Assembly (NCBI GenBank): GCA_015178975.1
Contig: WHVD01000014.1
Span: 744,001 to 808,000 of the forward strand
DNA from: Hysterangium stoloniferum
Lineage: Eukaryota; Basidiomycota; Agaricomycetes; Hysterangiales; Hysterangiaceae
Reading direction: 5' to 3'
Length of the DNA: 64,000 nt
Shown here: piece by piece, positions 23,285 to 35,214 of the stretch
How positions within the stretch are numbered: the first letter of the stretch is position 1
Layout: the number at the start of each line of letters is the position of its first letter
Notes under the pieces: generated by a model
The model's database searches: none
The model's input: only the letters and a program-made list of their open reading frames with translations
Told to the model about the DNA's origin: nothing
Program-made: the position numbers and the translations under genes

Positions 23285-24480
23285 AGGAATTGCTTGCACT
23301 TGTAACTCGCTCACTCAATACATCTGATCTGTATTGGATATAATTCACTGGCATTCAATGTGATGACTTGGATTCAATGATCCCAAATGTGGAGGAGACA
23401 TTTCGTATGTTGGGAAAAGAAGTTTGATGCAAAAAGCAAGCATATTCATTTATCAACCTGCTATGCGGCAATTGCCAGGAATCCCATTGTACTATCTGTT
23501 TCCTTAATTGCTGTCTAGTTGCATGACAGACTGAATGAGATATTTTTAGCTCAACTTAAAATCATTGAATTTCCTGTTCCATTGCAGGGGCTGTGCAGTT
23601 ACCCTTCATAGATCAAGTCAAGGTAGCCTGTCAAATACTGCCCATGACAATTCATTCACCTTGAGGGTTCATGGTGGGGACAATACAATGGCTGTGACAG
23701 GATGTTGGTTGACAAACCCACAAGTGACAACAAAATGATGTCATTTTTGATATAAGTTAGCTCATAGAATCAACCACACTACTATCACCTTGATTATACT
23801 CTTACTCCATCCATTAGCTTTCCACCAAAGCTTTTCGCAATCCATGTCCACTTACTGTTCAGTCTATCTCCTATCTCCAAAAGAATGTATAATGCATACA
23901 TTGTGTCCACTCATCCTGCACATGCCTTCTCTCCTTCATCTTTGCCCCATCTATGAGAGTCATCATCTGTGATTTGTTTGTTAACAGTTGTCCTCATTAA
24001 TGACATATAGTGATGCAGGGTCCAGTGACAATCTACCCACAGGTGCCATCAACCTTGACCAAATGTGAGTTGCATTTACAACAACTTTAAGTCTGCCTTT
24101 ATCTATTATTCTGCTGTAGGACTGCCATGTCAGATGGGATTTTACTCATGACAGAGCCACCTCTTATTGAACAAGAACAGATCGGTCATTATGAGTGAGC
24201 ATTATGCTATCAACTTCTACAATAATGTCATCTCATCTATGGTCATATTATTGTCGGAGAGCCCAGCAGCTGCAGGTCATCCTATGGGCTTCAGTGGTGT
24301 CCCAGTGCATGCTCAACACCAGTTGGTTCCTCCTCCTCATGGATACACTTGTGGTAGGCTCATGGATAGACTTACTAAGGGACCCATTTGTGGGTTATCA
24401 TAGCATTCCATTTGCTGATGTAGTTCTGTTGGAATTAGGCTAATGTGTACCTATAAAGTTGAAAGGGGCACAGAATCCCA
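23285..24480. other. No gene seen; transposon-derived sequence
   Basis: I found no domain in any frame. Composition resembles the copia debris on either side. Short introns-and-exons patterns could not be built into a protein. Confidence 0.4.
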
Positions 24481-24690
24481 TTTGGCTTATTGTGCATCTC
24501 TATCGGGACTTTTGTCTCACTATTCTTTTTGTTCACATTGTAGGCTAATTGTTCTATTGTCTAGTATTGTATGACCACATCCATGATCCTTGCTACTGTC
24601 TTCTTGTACTTAAATATGAACCTCACAAAACTATGTATTTCCTTAGTGGATTCTTACTACTCCTTGAACTGAGACATACTATTTGTAACA

Positions 24691-24700
24691 GGTTATGGGC
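24691..24700 (+). promoter_or_regulatory. Putative retrotransposon primer-binding region after an LTR end
   Basis: An LTR-like end TTTGTAACA (to 24690) is followed directly by GGTTATGGGC. The same decamer follows LTR ends at 35215 and 42228, each time before copia gag sequence. This marks it as the primer-binding region of the local copia elements. Confidence 0.55.
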
Positions 24701-24720
24701 TGCATCCCAAGTTACTAGAA

Positions 24721-25167
24721 ACCAAATCAAACCCAAACCAAATCAAACCAAACCAAATCAAACCAAACCAAATCAAACCCAAACCAAATCAAACCCAAAC
24801 CAAATCAAACCAAACCAAATCAAACCCAAACCAAATCAAACCAAACCAAACAAACCAAATCAAACCAAACCAAATCAAACCCAAACCAAATCAAACCAAA
24901 CCAAATCAAACCAAACCAAATCAAACCCAAACCAAATCAAACCAAACCAAATCAAACCCAAACCAAATCAAACCCAAACCAAATCAAACCCAAACCAAAT
25001 CAAACCCAAACCAAATCAAACCCAAACCAATCAAACCCAAACCAAATCAAACCCAAACCAAATCAAACCCAAACCAAATCAAACCCAAACCAATCAAACC
25101 CAAACCAAACCAAACCAAATCAAATCAAACCAAACCAAATCAAACCCAAACCAAACCAAACTGAAAC
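24721..25167. repeat. Minisatellite of 15/16-bp units in a copia leader
   Basis: About 450 bp are built only from A, C and T, with units such as AAATCAAACCCAAACC (16 bp) alternating with a 15-bp version lacking one C. The 15-bp units keep a frame, giving a (K-P-N-Q-T)n open frame of about 150 residues. This is composition, not a gene. It lies between the primer-binding region and the gag start of the element. Confidence 0.8.
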
Positions 25168-25206
25168 TGAGCTGAACCCAAACCAAAATCCCAAAATATT
25201 TTTTGA

Positions 25207-25975
25207 ATGACAACCATGTCTACACAACCATCCCTTTTCCAGCTTCCCACTGATGAATGTTTTGGTGGGAGTAAATGGTACACCTGGAAGGAGACCATCT
25301 TGTCCACTGCAAATGCACAAGGTATATATACATGAATGGCACAATAATGAAACCCCAGATGCCCTCCTCAGCTACCCAACCACAGATGGCAACAAGCTAC
25401 TGGAGCTCAATGACACCAACACCAGATGAATGGACACAGTGTGATGCATATGCCAAGAGTATAATTACCTTAAATGTTAAAAATCCTCTTGGTTTTGGTA
25501 TCAGGTCAATGCAAACAGCCACAGAGGCAGAAAACATCGGCAGCTGTCATTGCAAGGCTCACCATGCACAACACAACACTGGCACATCACAGAAAAGTGA
25601 CACCTCAAATGGCCCAGGCTGTCACAACAAAAACATGAAGCATGTTGGTTTGCTCAAACCCAGTTTGCAAATGGGTTGGGCACACAATTGACAAGTGTTT
25701 TAAGCCGGGAGGGGGAATGGAAGGCCAGTACCCTGATTAGTGGAAGAAGAAGGGAAATGCCAATCAACGAGGAACTGCAAGCAATGTGGCAGTTGCACTG
25801 AATCAAACCAATGCTAATGTAACAATCGTCCCCGCAGAATCAGCCAATAATACATCAAGAGTGTTAAGTTCTGGAACACAAGGGATAAGTTCTGAGGAAG
25901 TCTTGCAGAGTGTTTCTGGTAATTATTCCAAACACACTTTCCAGGAAATGTCCCACGGAGTCCCCAGGTAATAAG
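25207..25975 (+). pseudogene. Copia gag relic
   Basis: The frame opens MTTMSTQPSLFQLPTDE and continues FGGSKWYTWKETILS, then in another frame TPTPDEWTQCDAYAKSIITL, typical of copia-type gag (UBN2-like). A zinc knuckle appears near 25650 as NPVCKWVGHTIDKC, followed by FKPGGGMEGQYPD. Several stops and frame changes are present, so it is dead. No protease or RT follows; the sequence runs into an LTR fragment. Confidence 0.7.
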
Positions 25976-26029
25976 TCTGGGGAAGGTTCTGGGGATATTA
26001 GTACAAGGAATGTGGTATCAGAATAATTA

Positions 26030-26291
26030 CCAGAAGTGGTACTGCTGAGATGGACTTGGCTTCAACTTATATGCTGCACTCTCGTACACTCATTCGGGTG
26101 TCCATATTTCAAACTGATCGGTGGAAAAGGTGTAGACTGGTTGTATAGAATAAGGGCAGACAGAAATACCAATTGGGAACAATAAAAGTGCTAAATGGGG
26201 TTAGTCGGGTTACTGTCAGTTTGCAAGCAATTGGAGTTTTGCATGAGGTCCAATCGGGTCTGACGGTGTGCCGAGTGCATGGGTTGTAACA
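26030..26291 (-). repeat. Diverged LTR fragment
   Basis: This carries ACTTGGCTTCAACTTATATG, then ATTCGGGTGTCC, and ends GGGTTGTAACA, in the same order as the solo LTR at 23012-23284. The TGTTA end is not recognisable and no target duplication was found. Confidence 0.55.
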
Positions 26292-26764
26292 TAGATTACA
26301 CTAATTTGAGATACAAACTGGAGAGTAAGTGCATGACTATGGAAGACTATATAGTTGTTCCAATTATTGTACTACAAATCTGAAAGCATAATAAAGCATA
26401 TTTGGAAATGTTTCCAAATAAGCATATAATAACAAGATATATAGGTAAATGAGGAACAAGGATTGGGAGAGATCAGGGAATGAGGTAGGAACAATAAACA
26501 AACAAATGATCATCTGTCAACCAGTTAGTTACCAAATGCAGGACAAGGAAAGGAGTCAGAATATCCATCAGATATCCAATATTATTGAGAATGGATCATA
26601 GCACTATAATATTAAGTGGGCTTGTTGGATATTCAAGATTATTTTGTATATCACCCCAAGACATTCCTCATGTGACTCAAAGAAAATCCAAATCACTCCA
26701 CATGCACCTAGTACACTCAAGAGACAAAATAGCAATCAATCTCAGACATCAATCCAATCTGATG

Positions 26765-27264
26765 TGTTACAACCCATTCCTGGATACTTCAATATCCAAC
26801 CTCTGACTTCCAACTATGGAACATCATACATAGTTCCCACATCTTCCATAGTCTTCCCTTGTTCCACATTTGGTAACTTGTCCATTGATAAGTATTCACT
26901 CATTTGTTTATTATAGTCCTGTTTCAGAATAATGTCTCCCTAATCTGTCTTATTGTATTCCCGTTTCGGAATACTTCCATTTCCATCTTATTGTGGTCTT
27001 AGTTTGTAGTACAATAACAAGAAGACTTATATTAGTTTCTCCAAATTTGTACTTTACTTTAGATATGATATTGACTTAGTTTCTTATTCCCTCTTCCATC
27101 TTTCTGTATGCTCAATATTCAGAACTCTTCAGAACTCTGAATCTCCATAACTTCCAGTGTAAGTCCCATCTTTGAAATTAAGGACTTCCGAGTGTTTGCG
27201 TACAGGTGCAGTACATAAGCTGAAGCCAATAGTTCCAGAATAAGTTCTGACACAGCACTTAACA
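26765..27264 (+). mobile_element. Solo LTR, 500 bp, imperfect target duplication
   Basis: This starts TGTTACAACCC and ends GCACTTAACA. It carries GTGCAGTACATAAGCTGAAGCC, written in two overlapping parts: GTGCAGTACATAAGC and AAGCTGAAGCC. The flanking bases are TGATG and TGAGG, four of five matching. The first 350 bp recur at 42246-42590. It contains repeated TATTCCCGTTTCGGAATA-like blocks. Confidence 0.65.
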
Positions 27265-27379
27265 TGAGGATGATGAGGGATCCTATCCCCAACAGAAAAG
27301 ATACCTTCAAAGAGTAGAGTCCAACAATGAAGGCCAGGTAGTCATTTATAAAACAAAGCCAAAAAGACTCCCAAAATCT

Positions 27380-27661
27380 GTGTCTATCCCTGCCTTGTCT
27401 CCAATATCTGAGATTACTGGGATAAGTTCTAATGCTTCACTATTTCCAATCTCATGTCACTGTGGACATACTGGTGATGGTAATGAGGAAGCGGCTCAGG
27501 GGTTTACTGATCACTACATTCACAGGGATGAATGTCATAATTGGTCTCATATTGCTTGTCAATGTGAAGGAAGAGCTAGTAGCCTTGGAAATAAGCCATT
27601 CATTTGTGATCCATGTGATATGGTTCAGATTCAACTGGCATTGCAACATCAATCAGAATAA
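27380..27661 (+). pseudogene. PHD-finger-like fragment
   Basis: A cysteine/histidine series reads CHCGHTGDG, then HRDECHNWSHIACQ, then FICDPCD. The spacing CxC, CxxC-like, H-x2-C, C-x2-C is typical of a PHD zinc finger. The usual second pair is weakened (H-R-D-E-C). There is no upstream or downstream exon with a known domain. Such fingers are common in transposon-associated basidiomycete proteins, so this is probably a captured or decayed piece. Confidence 0.5.
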
Positions 27662-30600
27662 TATGTGAACTTGTTTAATATTTGGATAACCTCTTACAGA
27701 TGTGTTTTAAATAGCTCAACAGCTCAACAGCTAAATTACCATGCTACTCAACCTTTGCACAAGTGCCTCTTGTAAATTTCAAAATTGAAATTCACCTTCA
27801 ATTGTCTTAATGGATGTTAATCACATTTAGACCTGGTTTAGAGTGCCCTTGCCCAATATGGGAAGTATTACTATCCTGTGCAGCTAATTTGACTTGAGAA
27901 TAATTCTGGTCCCTGTTAGGACTGGAAAACCCACCCACTTTCTTTTGAACTACTATATCAATACTTCCAATATCACTGCCTCTTGTCAATGGGAGCCTTG
28001 CAATGTACCCTTGAAGTAGTTCGTTTCACAGATTCGTTTGATAGATGTGCAATAAAGGCTACCTATACAACAGTGATGATATTCGTAACCATATCATTCA
28101 GTTCAATATAAGTATTACTGACAAATCCCCGGGGCAAAATTATTGATATCGATCACTTAGAAAGACGTCGACGTCTGTACATACATATCGAGACACTGGA
28201 TAAATTAACTGATCCTGTATTAGGAGGAACACTAGCAAGAGATTCCGGATGAATTTTTAGGGTTGCTGTTCTAATCTGCTTCTGAGCTATTAACATGAAT
28301 GATGGCGGACTTCATTTTGTCGAGTTGATCTCCAACCTTGTTGTAAAGGTATAAGCTGAAAGGCATTAGTACTTTTTGACGTTGAGGTATATGTTCACAT
28401 GTCGTGGACGACTGAAGGTAAATCTCAGTGGCCAGTATCAAGAATTATAAAGATGTTTACTCATGTAACTCTATATTCACCATCATGACAAGTCAAAAAC
28501 GGTGTTCGTGACGGCCTTCGTTCACATTACGCTAACGCCATCAAACAGGTTTTCCCACCCACTATCACGAATTTTCAACTTAGAGAGAAGAGGCGGTCGT
28601 TCATGAGTGGTTCGTTATGGATAAGCTCTCGCTGCATGCAGCTTGGGGGAATCGAATTGAGGCGGCAAGAGAGGAAGAGATATTTTTCATAAATAGCAAT
28701 ATATCACAGGGCCAGGCCCCAATAGACGCAATGGAGAAAAAAATAGTGGTAATAATGGCAGCAATGCCTAAGCTGCAGTGAGCGTGGAGACATTTACACG
28801 CTAGACGTCCAAATCTGACGGCTCAAGCCCAGTGGTTATAATTGACTCGTGAGTATCATCGATTCACAGCCTCTTCCCCTCTCGCACAAGAGTATTTTGT
28901 TAAAAGTCTCTTACAAGAGCACCTTCGCAGGGCTAGAGTGTCCTGTATCGCACTGGCCTTACCGTCACGATAAAACAGCGTTCCTAATTATGGGACCTTT
29001 TGCGAAAAATATACACCAGCAAATTGGTAAAAATACCCGGTAACTTATTCATAGATTTCCAGATGTCCGAACAAGTTTAAACGAACAGATTTTCCATTAA
29101 TACAGCCCAGTATAATAAGATAGCTCTAATTAATAGGTGATTCATACCATGGTAAGCCTGTATTTTCCCACACGTATAGGAACTCTGCGTACACCGATAC
29201 CTTCATCCGTAATAGATATCACGATCGGATAAAGTTACGGACTTATCAATAAGCCAAGAGTCCATCCCAAAGATACTTTAATCTGCCAACTACTCATCCT
29301 GGTACATGATAAATTTCCGAGGCGAAGTAAAATGAATTTGAAGGACTAAATCTTCTAGGGATAGATTGAGCTTCCGAAGGACCACAATTGAACTCACCTG
29401 CCCATTGTTTGGTAAGCATTAGGATATGAGTTCGTCCCCACTTTCGACCTAATCAGAACGATACAAAACTCGCCAGTGACCCATCCCTGGCCGCAGCACC
29501 AACCCCCGTCTGTGCTACGAACGGTGATATCTTAGTGAGATCAGTATTATGACTTTAGTTGCAGTTTCTACCTGTACATCCTATAAGGGAGACAAGCCAT
29601 GCCAGCCAACTTTCCTCGATTGTCTACTATGCTCATGTGGATTGCAATCTGGGTGAAGCTGCACCTTTGTCCATTGACAGACCCAGTGTGCCTCAACCAC
29701 TCTGGTTTGGTCGACTCGAGGATCCTACTCGGTGTGCGGTGTCGTGATTGAAGCTCGCCCGATGCTTTCTACTGGCGAAAGTTCGTCCAACTTGTTGAGC
29801 AACTCCATAATTCAAGTCAAGTAAAAGTGGGCCATGTCTTCTAATATGGCTGGACTATGGACAATAGCATGCTAAAATGTTCCCCGTAGCTGCTTGTAAC
29901 AATTTGCTGTATTTGGGAAGCCACAAGCAAGCGCCTACGAAATATTTAGCTGAACCGCAAAGTTGATTAAACTGCAAAGTTAATTGAATGGAGATAGTGT
30001 AGACTAATTTATACTCACATGGATAGTGACTGGAAAAAAACTTGTTTATTAAATTAATGCAGGTGAAATCAAGGGTCCGGTACATAACGGAGGGGTCGTG
30101 TTCATAATCCTTGCAGCTGGGAAAGCCACTTGCTGGTAGGAAACAAGGTATTAACCATCCGAAATTCGGGTAAAGTAGGGGAGGGAGCGTAGAGAAGGAT
30201 AACCGAGGAGATGTAGAGTTAATGTCGGCAGACATTGGGCAGGTCTAGAATTTATGAAAGGATAAGATACGCGCTCAGGGGGTTTATACGTCATTAATAG
30301 ATCAGCGGGATGGTCGGGTAGTCGTTATCACAGTGTTTATGATCTTAATCGATTGATTTTCCATCTATGAGTTTAAATACGAGAGACGCCGCGGTTATCG
30401 AGATCCATATGTACATAGTCGCTAATACAAACGTACTTATGCTGCCCCTGTTGGGTGGTTAGGAGCAGTGTAGATATCAACTCCAAGGTGCTATACGATT
30501 AGTTTTCTACCGATATCAATTTCCTAGGCATACGAGTTCTCATTTTGTGTTTCTTCTTCGTCTTGTGCCTTGTCATAGTAGTTCACGCAGACCTTTAATT

Positions 30601-31927
30601 AATAAACTTTCAAGATATATCGATATAGCATATATAATTAAGTTCGAGCCACGTGGTCACCTTGGCACCAAGTGTTTGAGCTCCTCATGTTAAGTGCTTC
30701 CCTAGTTCCCTTTAACGACGCCCGAAACGACGACACCTTTATTATTAATTCAACGCCACTAGAAGGTAGAGCGCTGTGGGGTGGAAGCAAGTTATCTCGG
30801 GAAAAATGAAGGTCGACCCTGAAAAGAGAAGTGCAAGGGTCGCATGTACCCGAGGCTGGTGTGAGCGGCAAATGGTCACTTTCTCTTTGATCGTGTCTCG
30901 TTGGCTCCCTACGATTCAGATCTTCGATGCTCTTCGATTCCATAAAGGCGAGGATCAAGTAGTTGTCTGTTGGTTGTCTGTAATTAGGTATTCATCAATT
31001 TGCGCTGTGGAGATTGGATGGCTAAGTAACTAATCTTCTACAAGCATTTACCGCGGAGTGAGAGAAGATATCTCCTGTAGCTGCCACGTTAATCTGAGGA
31101 AGCCATCCCGATCATCGTACGCAATGACTAGTATATGAATCTTCTGGTGTTCTGGTGTGTCAGAGTGCACCGCGCATACTTCCACCCATGTGGTTTGGTC
31201 ACACTGAATACGGTTACAATATATACCGGTAGGTAAGAAAAATTCCTATCAGAGACTGATCTAGATGACCTTGGAACATTTGTTAAGTCTAAGATCATAT
31301 GGTTTCAACATTGTCGGCTATATTCTACACTGGGATTTCTCTTTAGTATTCCGTATTAACAGTGAGAGTAACTGTGCCTGGTGATAGACTCACGGGCTGT
31401 TACTGACTTCCTTTAGATCTTCGCAAATGCTTTACTCCAAACAATTCTATAGATTGTAGGGATTAGTTGTCCCGCCTGCTGAGGTAGTGAACAAGATACA
31501 ATTACCCTAGGCAGATCTCATTTCGTGGCACGTGTCCTGATTACACCATAATCAATGACTACCACCACCTTTTTCCGCCCACAAGCTTAATGAACTTCTT
31601 TACTTGCAACCTTAAGCTTACCCAAAGATAATTAGGACGAATACCGGATGGATCATAGTCTGTATCCCAGTAAGCCAGGAGTAAGTGGGAAGTAGCTCCC
31701 TCGGGCTTGCAAAGAACTTGTGACCGAGTTGCGAAGTTTGGTCGTTCTTGCACCGCGGATGGGCGCACAACCTTTTCTGGACGGTCTCAACTAGTATTCT
31801 TCATTTTCAAGGTCCGTTCTCACCGGTAACCTAGCTACCCAGCCTATCTACTACCATCAGGTGGATATAAGTCGATGAGACAGAAAACTTCTGCTATCCC
31901 ATTGCACCAGCTCAGACTTTGCCCTTC
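27662..31927. other. Long gene-poor stretch (4.3 kb)
   Basis: No protein domain, RNA gene or repeat pair was recognised. The first few hundred bases still look transposon-derived. From about 28.1 kb the composition changes to a balanced, non-repetitive sequence without copies elsewhere in the window. Short frames such as 30638-30958 (minus) lack any orderly feature. The last 150 bp serve as the promoter of the MFS gene. Confidence 0.5.
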
Positions 31928-33755
31928 ATGGTCTCTGCCGATGACTACGGACGAAAAGCAGGCTCTCCTCTTTGTCGGCAAAATAGTATCGGGGAGGTCG
32001 AAGGCCTTTGGCAAGATCCCGAGAACGTTCATCAAGACAAGCCGACTCTGACGGTACGACGGACACCTCTGCCTCGACTGCAGCTTGGAGTGCTGTTGTA
32101 TATGCAACTTGCCGAACCGATCACAGCACATCTCATGCTTCCCTTTATAGTGCAGGTGTGTGTGCCTTCTTTTTTTTTTCTTATTTAAAGCTTACAAGGG
32201 TTCTATACAGCTGATCGTCGACACCGGCGTTACTGAGGGTGACATTACAAAAGTCGGATATTACACTGGTCTTGTGGTATGACATAGACAATAATACTCC
32301 TCATACACATTCTCACACCCATTCTTTAGGAATCTCTGTTTTTCATGGCTGAAGCACTCACGATCTTACAATGGGGACGACTATCCGATCGCGTAGGCCG
32401 CCGACCAGTATTGCTTCTAGGCCTGTTTGGCCTTGGGCTATCGATGCTTTGTTTCGGACTTTCTCATACCTTTGTGGCAGTCGTTGCTAGTCGGTCAATT
32501 GCTGGGGCATTGAATGGCAACACGGGAGTTATCAAATGTATGATGGGAGAAATCACAGACGACACGAATGTTGCAGATGGATTCTCGATGATACCTCTAA
32601 CGTGGGCCTTGGGGAATATAGTAGCGTGAGTCATTATAAATTATCCGAAGTAATGCTTATCATATTTATGCCACCGCACACCGATAGACCATTAATAGGA
32701 GGCCTACTGGAACATCCATACGAGAGACTAGGAGGGTTCTTCCACCTGTCTGAATTTTGGCGAGTAAACCCGTATTTCCTGCCCTGCGCTGTTTCGGCCA
32801 TATTCTCCGCTTCCGCCTTTTTACTTGGATTTTTCTTCCTAAACGAGGTGTGAAGAGCTATGTCCCCCCGCGTTTTTAAATCTGACGGCCCTCTCATATT
32901 AGACTGCTCCGAGTAAAACACTATCAGTCGAAGTGGAATGTAGGGAGGTCTCACGAAGCGCAGGGATGAACACCAGAATATCGGTGTTGGAGCCGACTAG
33001 CTCTCTCACGGAATCTTCACCTTTAATACCACAGCGCAAACCCGCCACTTCGCTTTACACTCTGCTCACACCTCGCGTTCTTGTTGTCATCATCAATTAT
33101 TCACTCTTGGCGATCGTTGATATTTCATTTTATGTACTACAACCGCTCTTTCTTAGCACCCCGATAATACATGGCGGCCTCGGGATGTCTCCCTCCATAA
33201 TCGGTACTTGTATTGCTGGCTTCGGTATAGGAAATGGCCTCATTACCGCTTTTTTCTTTGCTCCTCTAATAAAGCGAGTCGGAGCACAAAGACTTGCCAC
33301 AATATCTCTTGCATCTTATTTTGGAACATTTGCCCTATTTCCCATCATGAACATGTTGGCGAGGCACCATGGCGGCTTGAGCTCCTCCGTCTGGTTAGCG
33401 TTCATGATGCAACTGGGTTTGGCCACATTTTCCCCTATTGCATACGGTGAGTACAGATGTCAAGTTCCTGGGCTGATTATTAATATGAATTTGTTTAGGC
33501 GTCATATTTATCTATGTGACATCGTCAGCTCCCTCACGCTCTGCCCTTGGTGCCACCAACGGTCTTGCGCAAACCACGACGTCGATAATGCGGTGCATAG
33601 GCCCGATATGTGCGACATCATTATTCGCGCTATCTGTTGAAAAAAATATCCTTAAAGGGAATCTAGTGTATCTCATCTTGTGGCTATTAACCTTTGCAGC
33701 GACATCTGCTACCCTGCTATTACCAAAGAAACCTTTGGAGAGAGCGAAGAATTAG
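31928..33755 (+). CDS. Major facilitator superfamily transporter
   Basis: This is a membrane transporter moving a small solute across the plasma or vacuolar membrane; the substrate is unknown. Exons are 31928-32155, 32211-32276, 32330-32625, 32688-32847, 32903-33446 and 33499-33755. All introns are GT-AG and the phases close to one 516-residue frame. Helix 1 reads [23 protein letters not shown]. The signature loop after helix 2 is [16 protein letters not shown] (residues 114-129, G-x3-D-R-x-G-R-R). [18 protein letters not shown] and NPYFLPC are blocks of the fungal family related to yeast YCR023C and plant ZIF1-like proteins. A Ser/Thr-rich loop ([18 protein letters not shown]) separates the two six-helix halves. 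It seems intact. Start choice is the first ATG in frame, 98 residues before the signature region exon; an upstream exon cannot be excluded. Confidence 0.9.
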
Positions 33756-34975
33756 AATCCCTATGACCGGATGAATTCACTCACGAAAATGAAATCTCAT
33801 GATTCGGATTGTAACAGAATATGATAGACACGACCTAACTCGGAAACATTTTGTCTTATTGGCGTGAACATTTAAGTAGATATGTTGTGCTATGAGTGGT
33901 ATGAGCTGTGCAACCAAGAGATTCACGCATGAAGGCATGCTATGGGCGAAATTGGTGGTTATGGTGTGTTATTGGAAAAATGAGTCAGAAGACTTGTCAT
34001 GTGTACCGACTGTTTTATCCCTCTGTATCCTTCGCACTCATTTGTTGTACATCGTCATCAATCGAGTTTGCAAGGTATTCAGAGCATGTACCTACCGTCG
34101 TCGTTCGGCCATGATTTTCTCAGTTGCGCTTGCCTCCAACCTTAACAATGTGTCGAAGCCATTAGTAACAGGGGATTTCTCTGGGCTCGACGTCCCATCG
34201 AACATGCATATCGCGTTCATAATTTTATTTATTTACTGCTTGTTATATAACCACTCAGCCCATATGCGGATAAACCGTCTGATAATCTCCCCCAATTTCT
34301 TAAAAGCCACCCGAGAATATTAGTCGCGTCGTCATTCGGAACAGCCCAAATGGATTCTTCGGCATTGTCGTAGACCTGCGATAGTTGTGGAGCGCACACG
34401 ATACTCTGAATAAAAAGTCAAGCCAGAGAATTTGTATCCCGCCATTCTAGGAGTCTTTGAGGGCTATTTGTGACAAAAATGCAAGTAGATAGATTAATAG
34501 ACTGAAGTTAGGTGGGGGAAGGAGGCGAAGTGTAAGTTGTACGGCACGTATCACATCCGCTTGCTCGTTACCTGTCGGGGACTTAGGATTTAGCAAACAT
34601 TTCCTGCACACTTCCGTTGCCCAAACAGGTACGATTCCCCCTCGCAGGCACGATAGAAATATTACAAGCATAGCCCCAACATTGCCAAGAGATTCCCCAG
34701 AGAAATCAACATTGTCACCATAGAGAGGTCAAGAATTGAACTCAACAACAAGAGTGCGAAACGATGCGATATTATTATCGTTCCCGCAGGAATGGATTGT
34801 GCCTAGACGTAGTAACTCAACGGACTCAAATCCTGTACCTCATAGGTTAGCTACTACAATGAGTATTCACCCTCACCCCTACGATACAGCTCCTCTGTAT
34901 ACTAGAACGGAAGTATGGGCAACTGCCCTCCCATAACACTTTGACAATATGCATAAGACGTCAACGTATCCAGTG
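33756..34975. other. No gene seen
   Basis: A 143-codon plus-strand frame (33892-34323) contains hydrophobic patches, but they are irregular and match no family. I see no repeat shared with the rest of the window. Confidence 0.4.
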
Positions 34976-35214
34976 TGTTGGAATTCAAGCATGCTGAACA
35001 ACACCAAATTCCGAGACAACAGGATCAAATGGCACAGCTATTTCTAGCTACACAATTGGACCGCCACCCCCTTGTGCCACTCGCATTGTTTCTACCATCC
35101 CTATTGTTCCCTTCACATATATAAACTATCTCTCCTATCATGCTAGACCTCAGTCCATTATACACTACCATTATATGAGACTGAGCTATAATATTTAGGT
35201 CTTATTTTCTAACA
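34976..35214 (+). repeat. 5' LTR of a copia element, 239 bp
   Basis: This starts TGTTGGAATTC and ends TTTTCTAACA. A TATA-like ACATATATAAAC lies in the middle and the primer-binding decamer GGTTATGGGC follows at once. No second copy was found, so the element lacks its 3' LTR in this window. Confidence 0.7.

Noticed and set aside
24721-25167. CRISPR-like array of short repeats
   Set aside because: The repeats are contiguous with no unique spacers, and the genome is eukaryotic.
24549-25175. 208-codon frame with a Lys-Pro-Asn-Gln-Thr repeat
   Set aside because: It is a by-product of a 15/16-bp minisatellite lacking G, which also shifts frame with unit length.
34800-34870. Possible tRNA with B-box-like GGACTCAAATCC
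   Set aside because: The T-arm stem does not pair and no matching A-box or acceptor stem is present.
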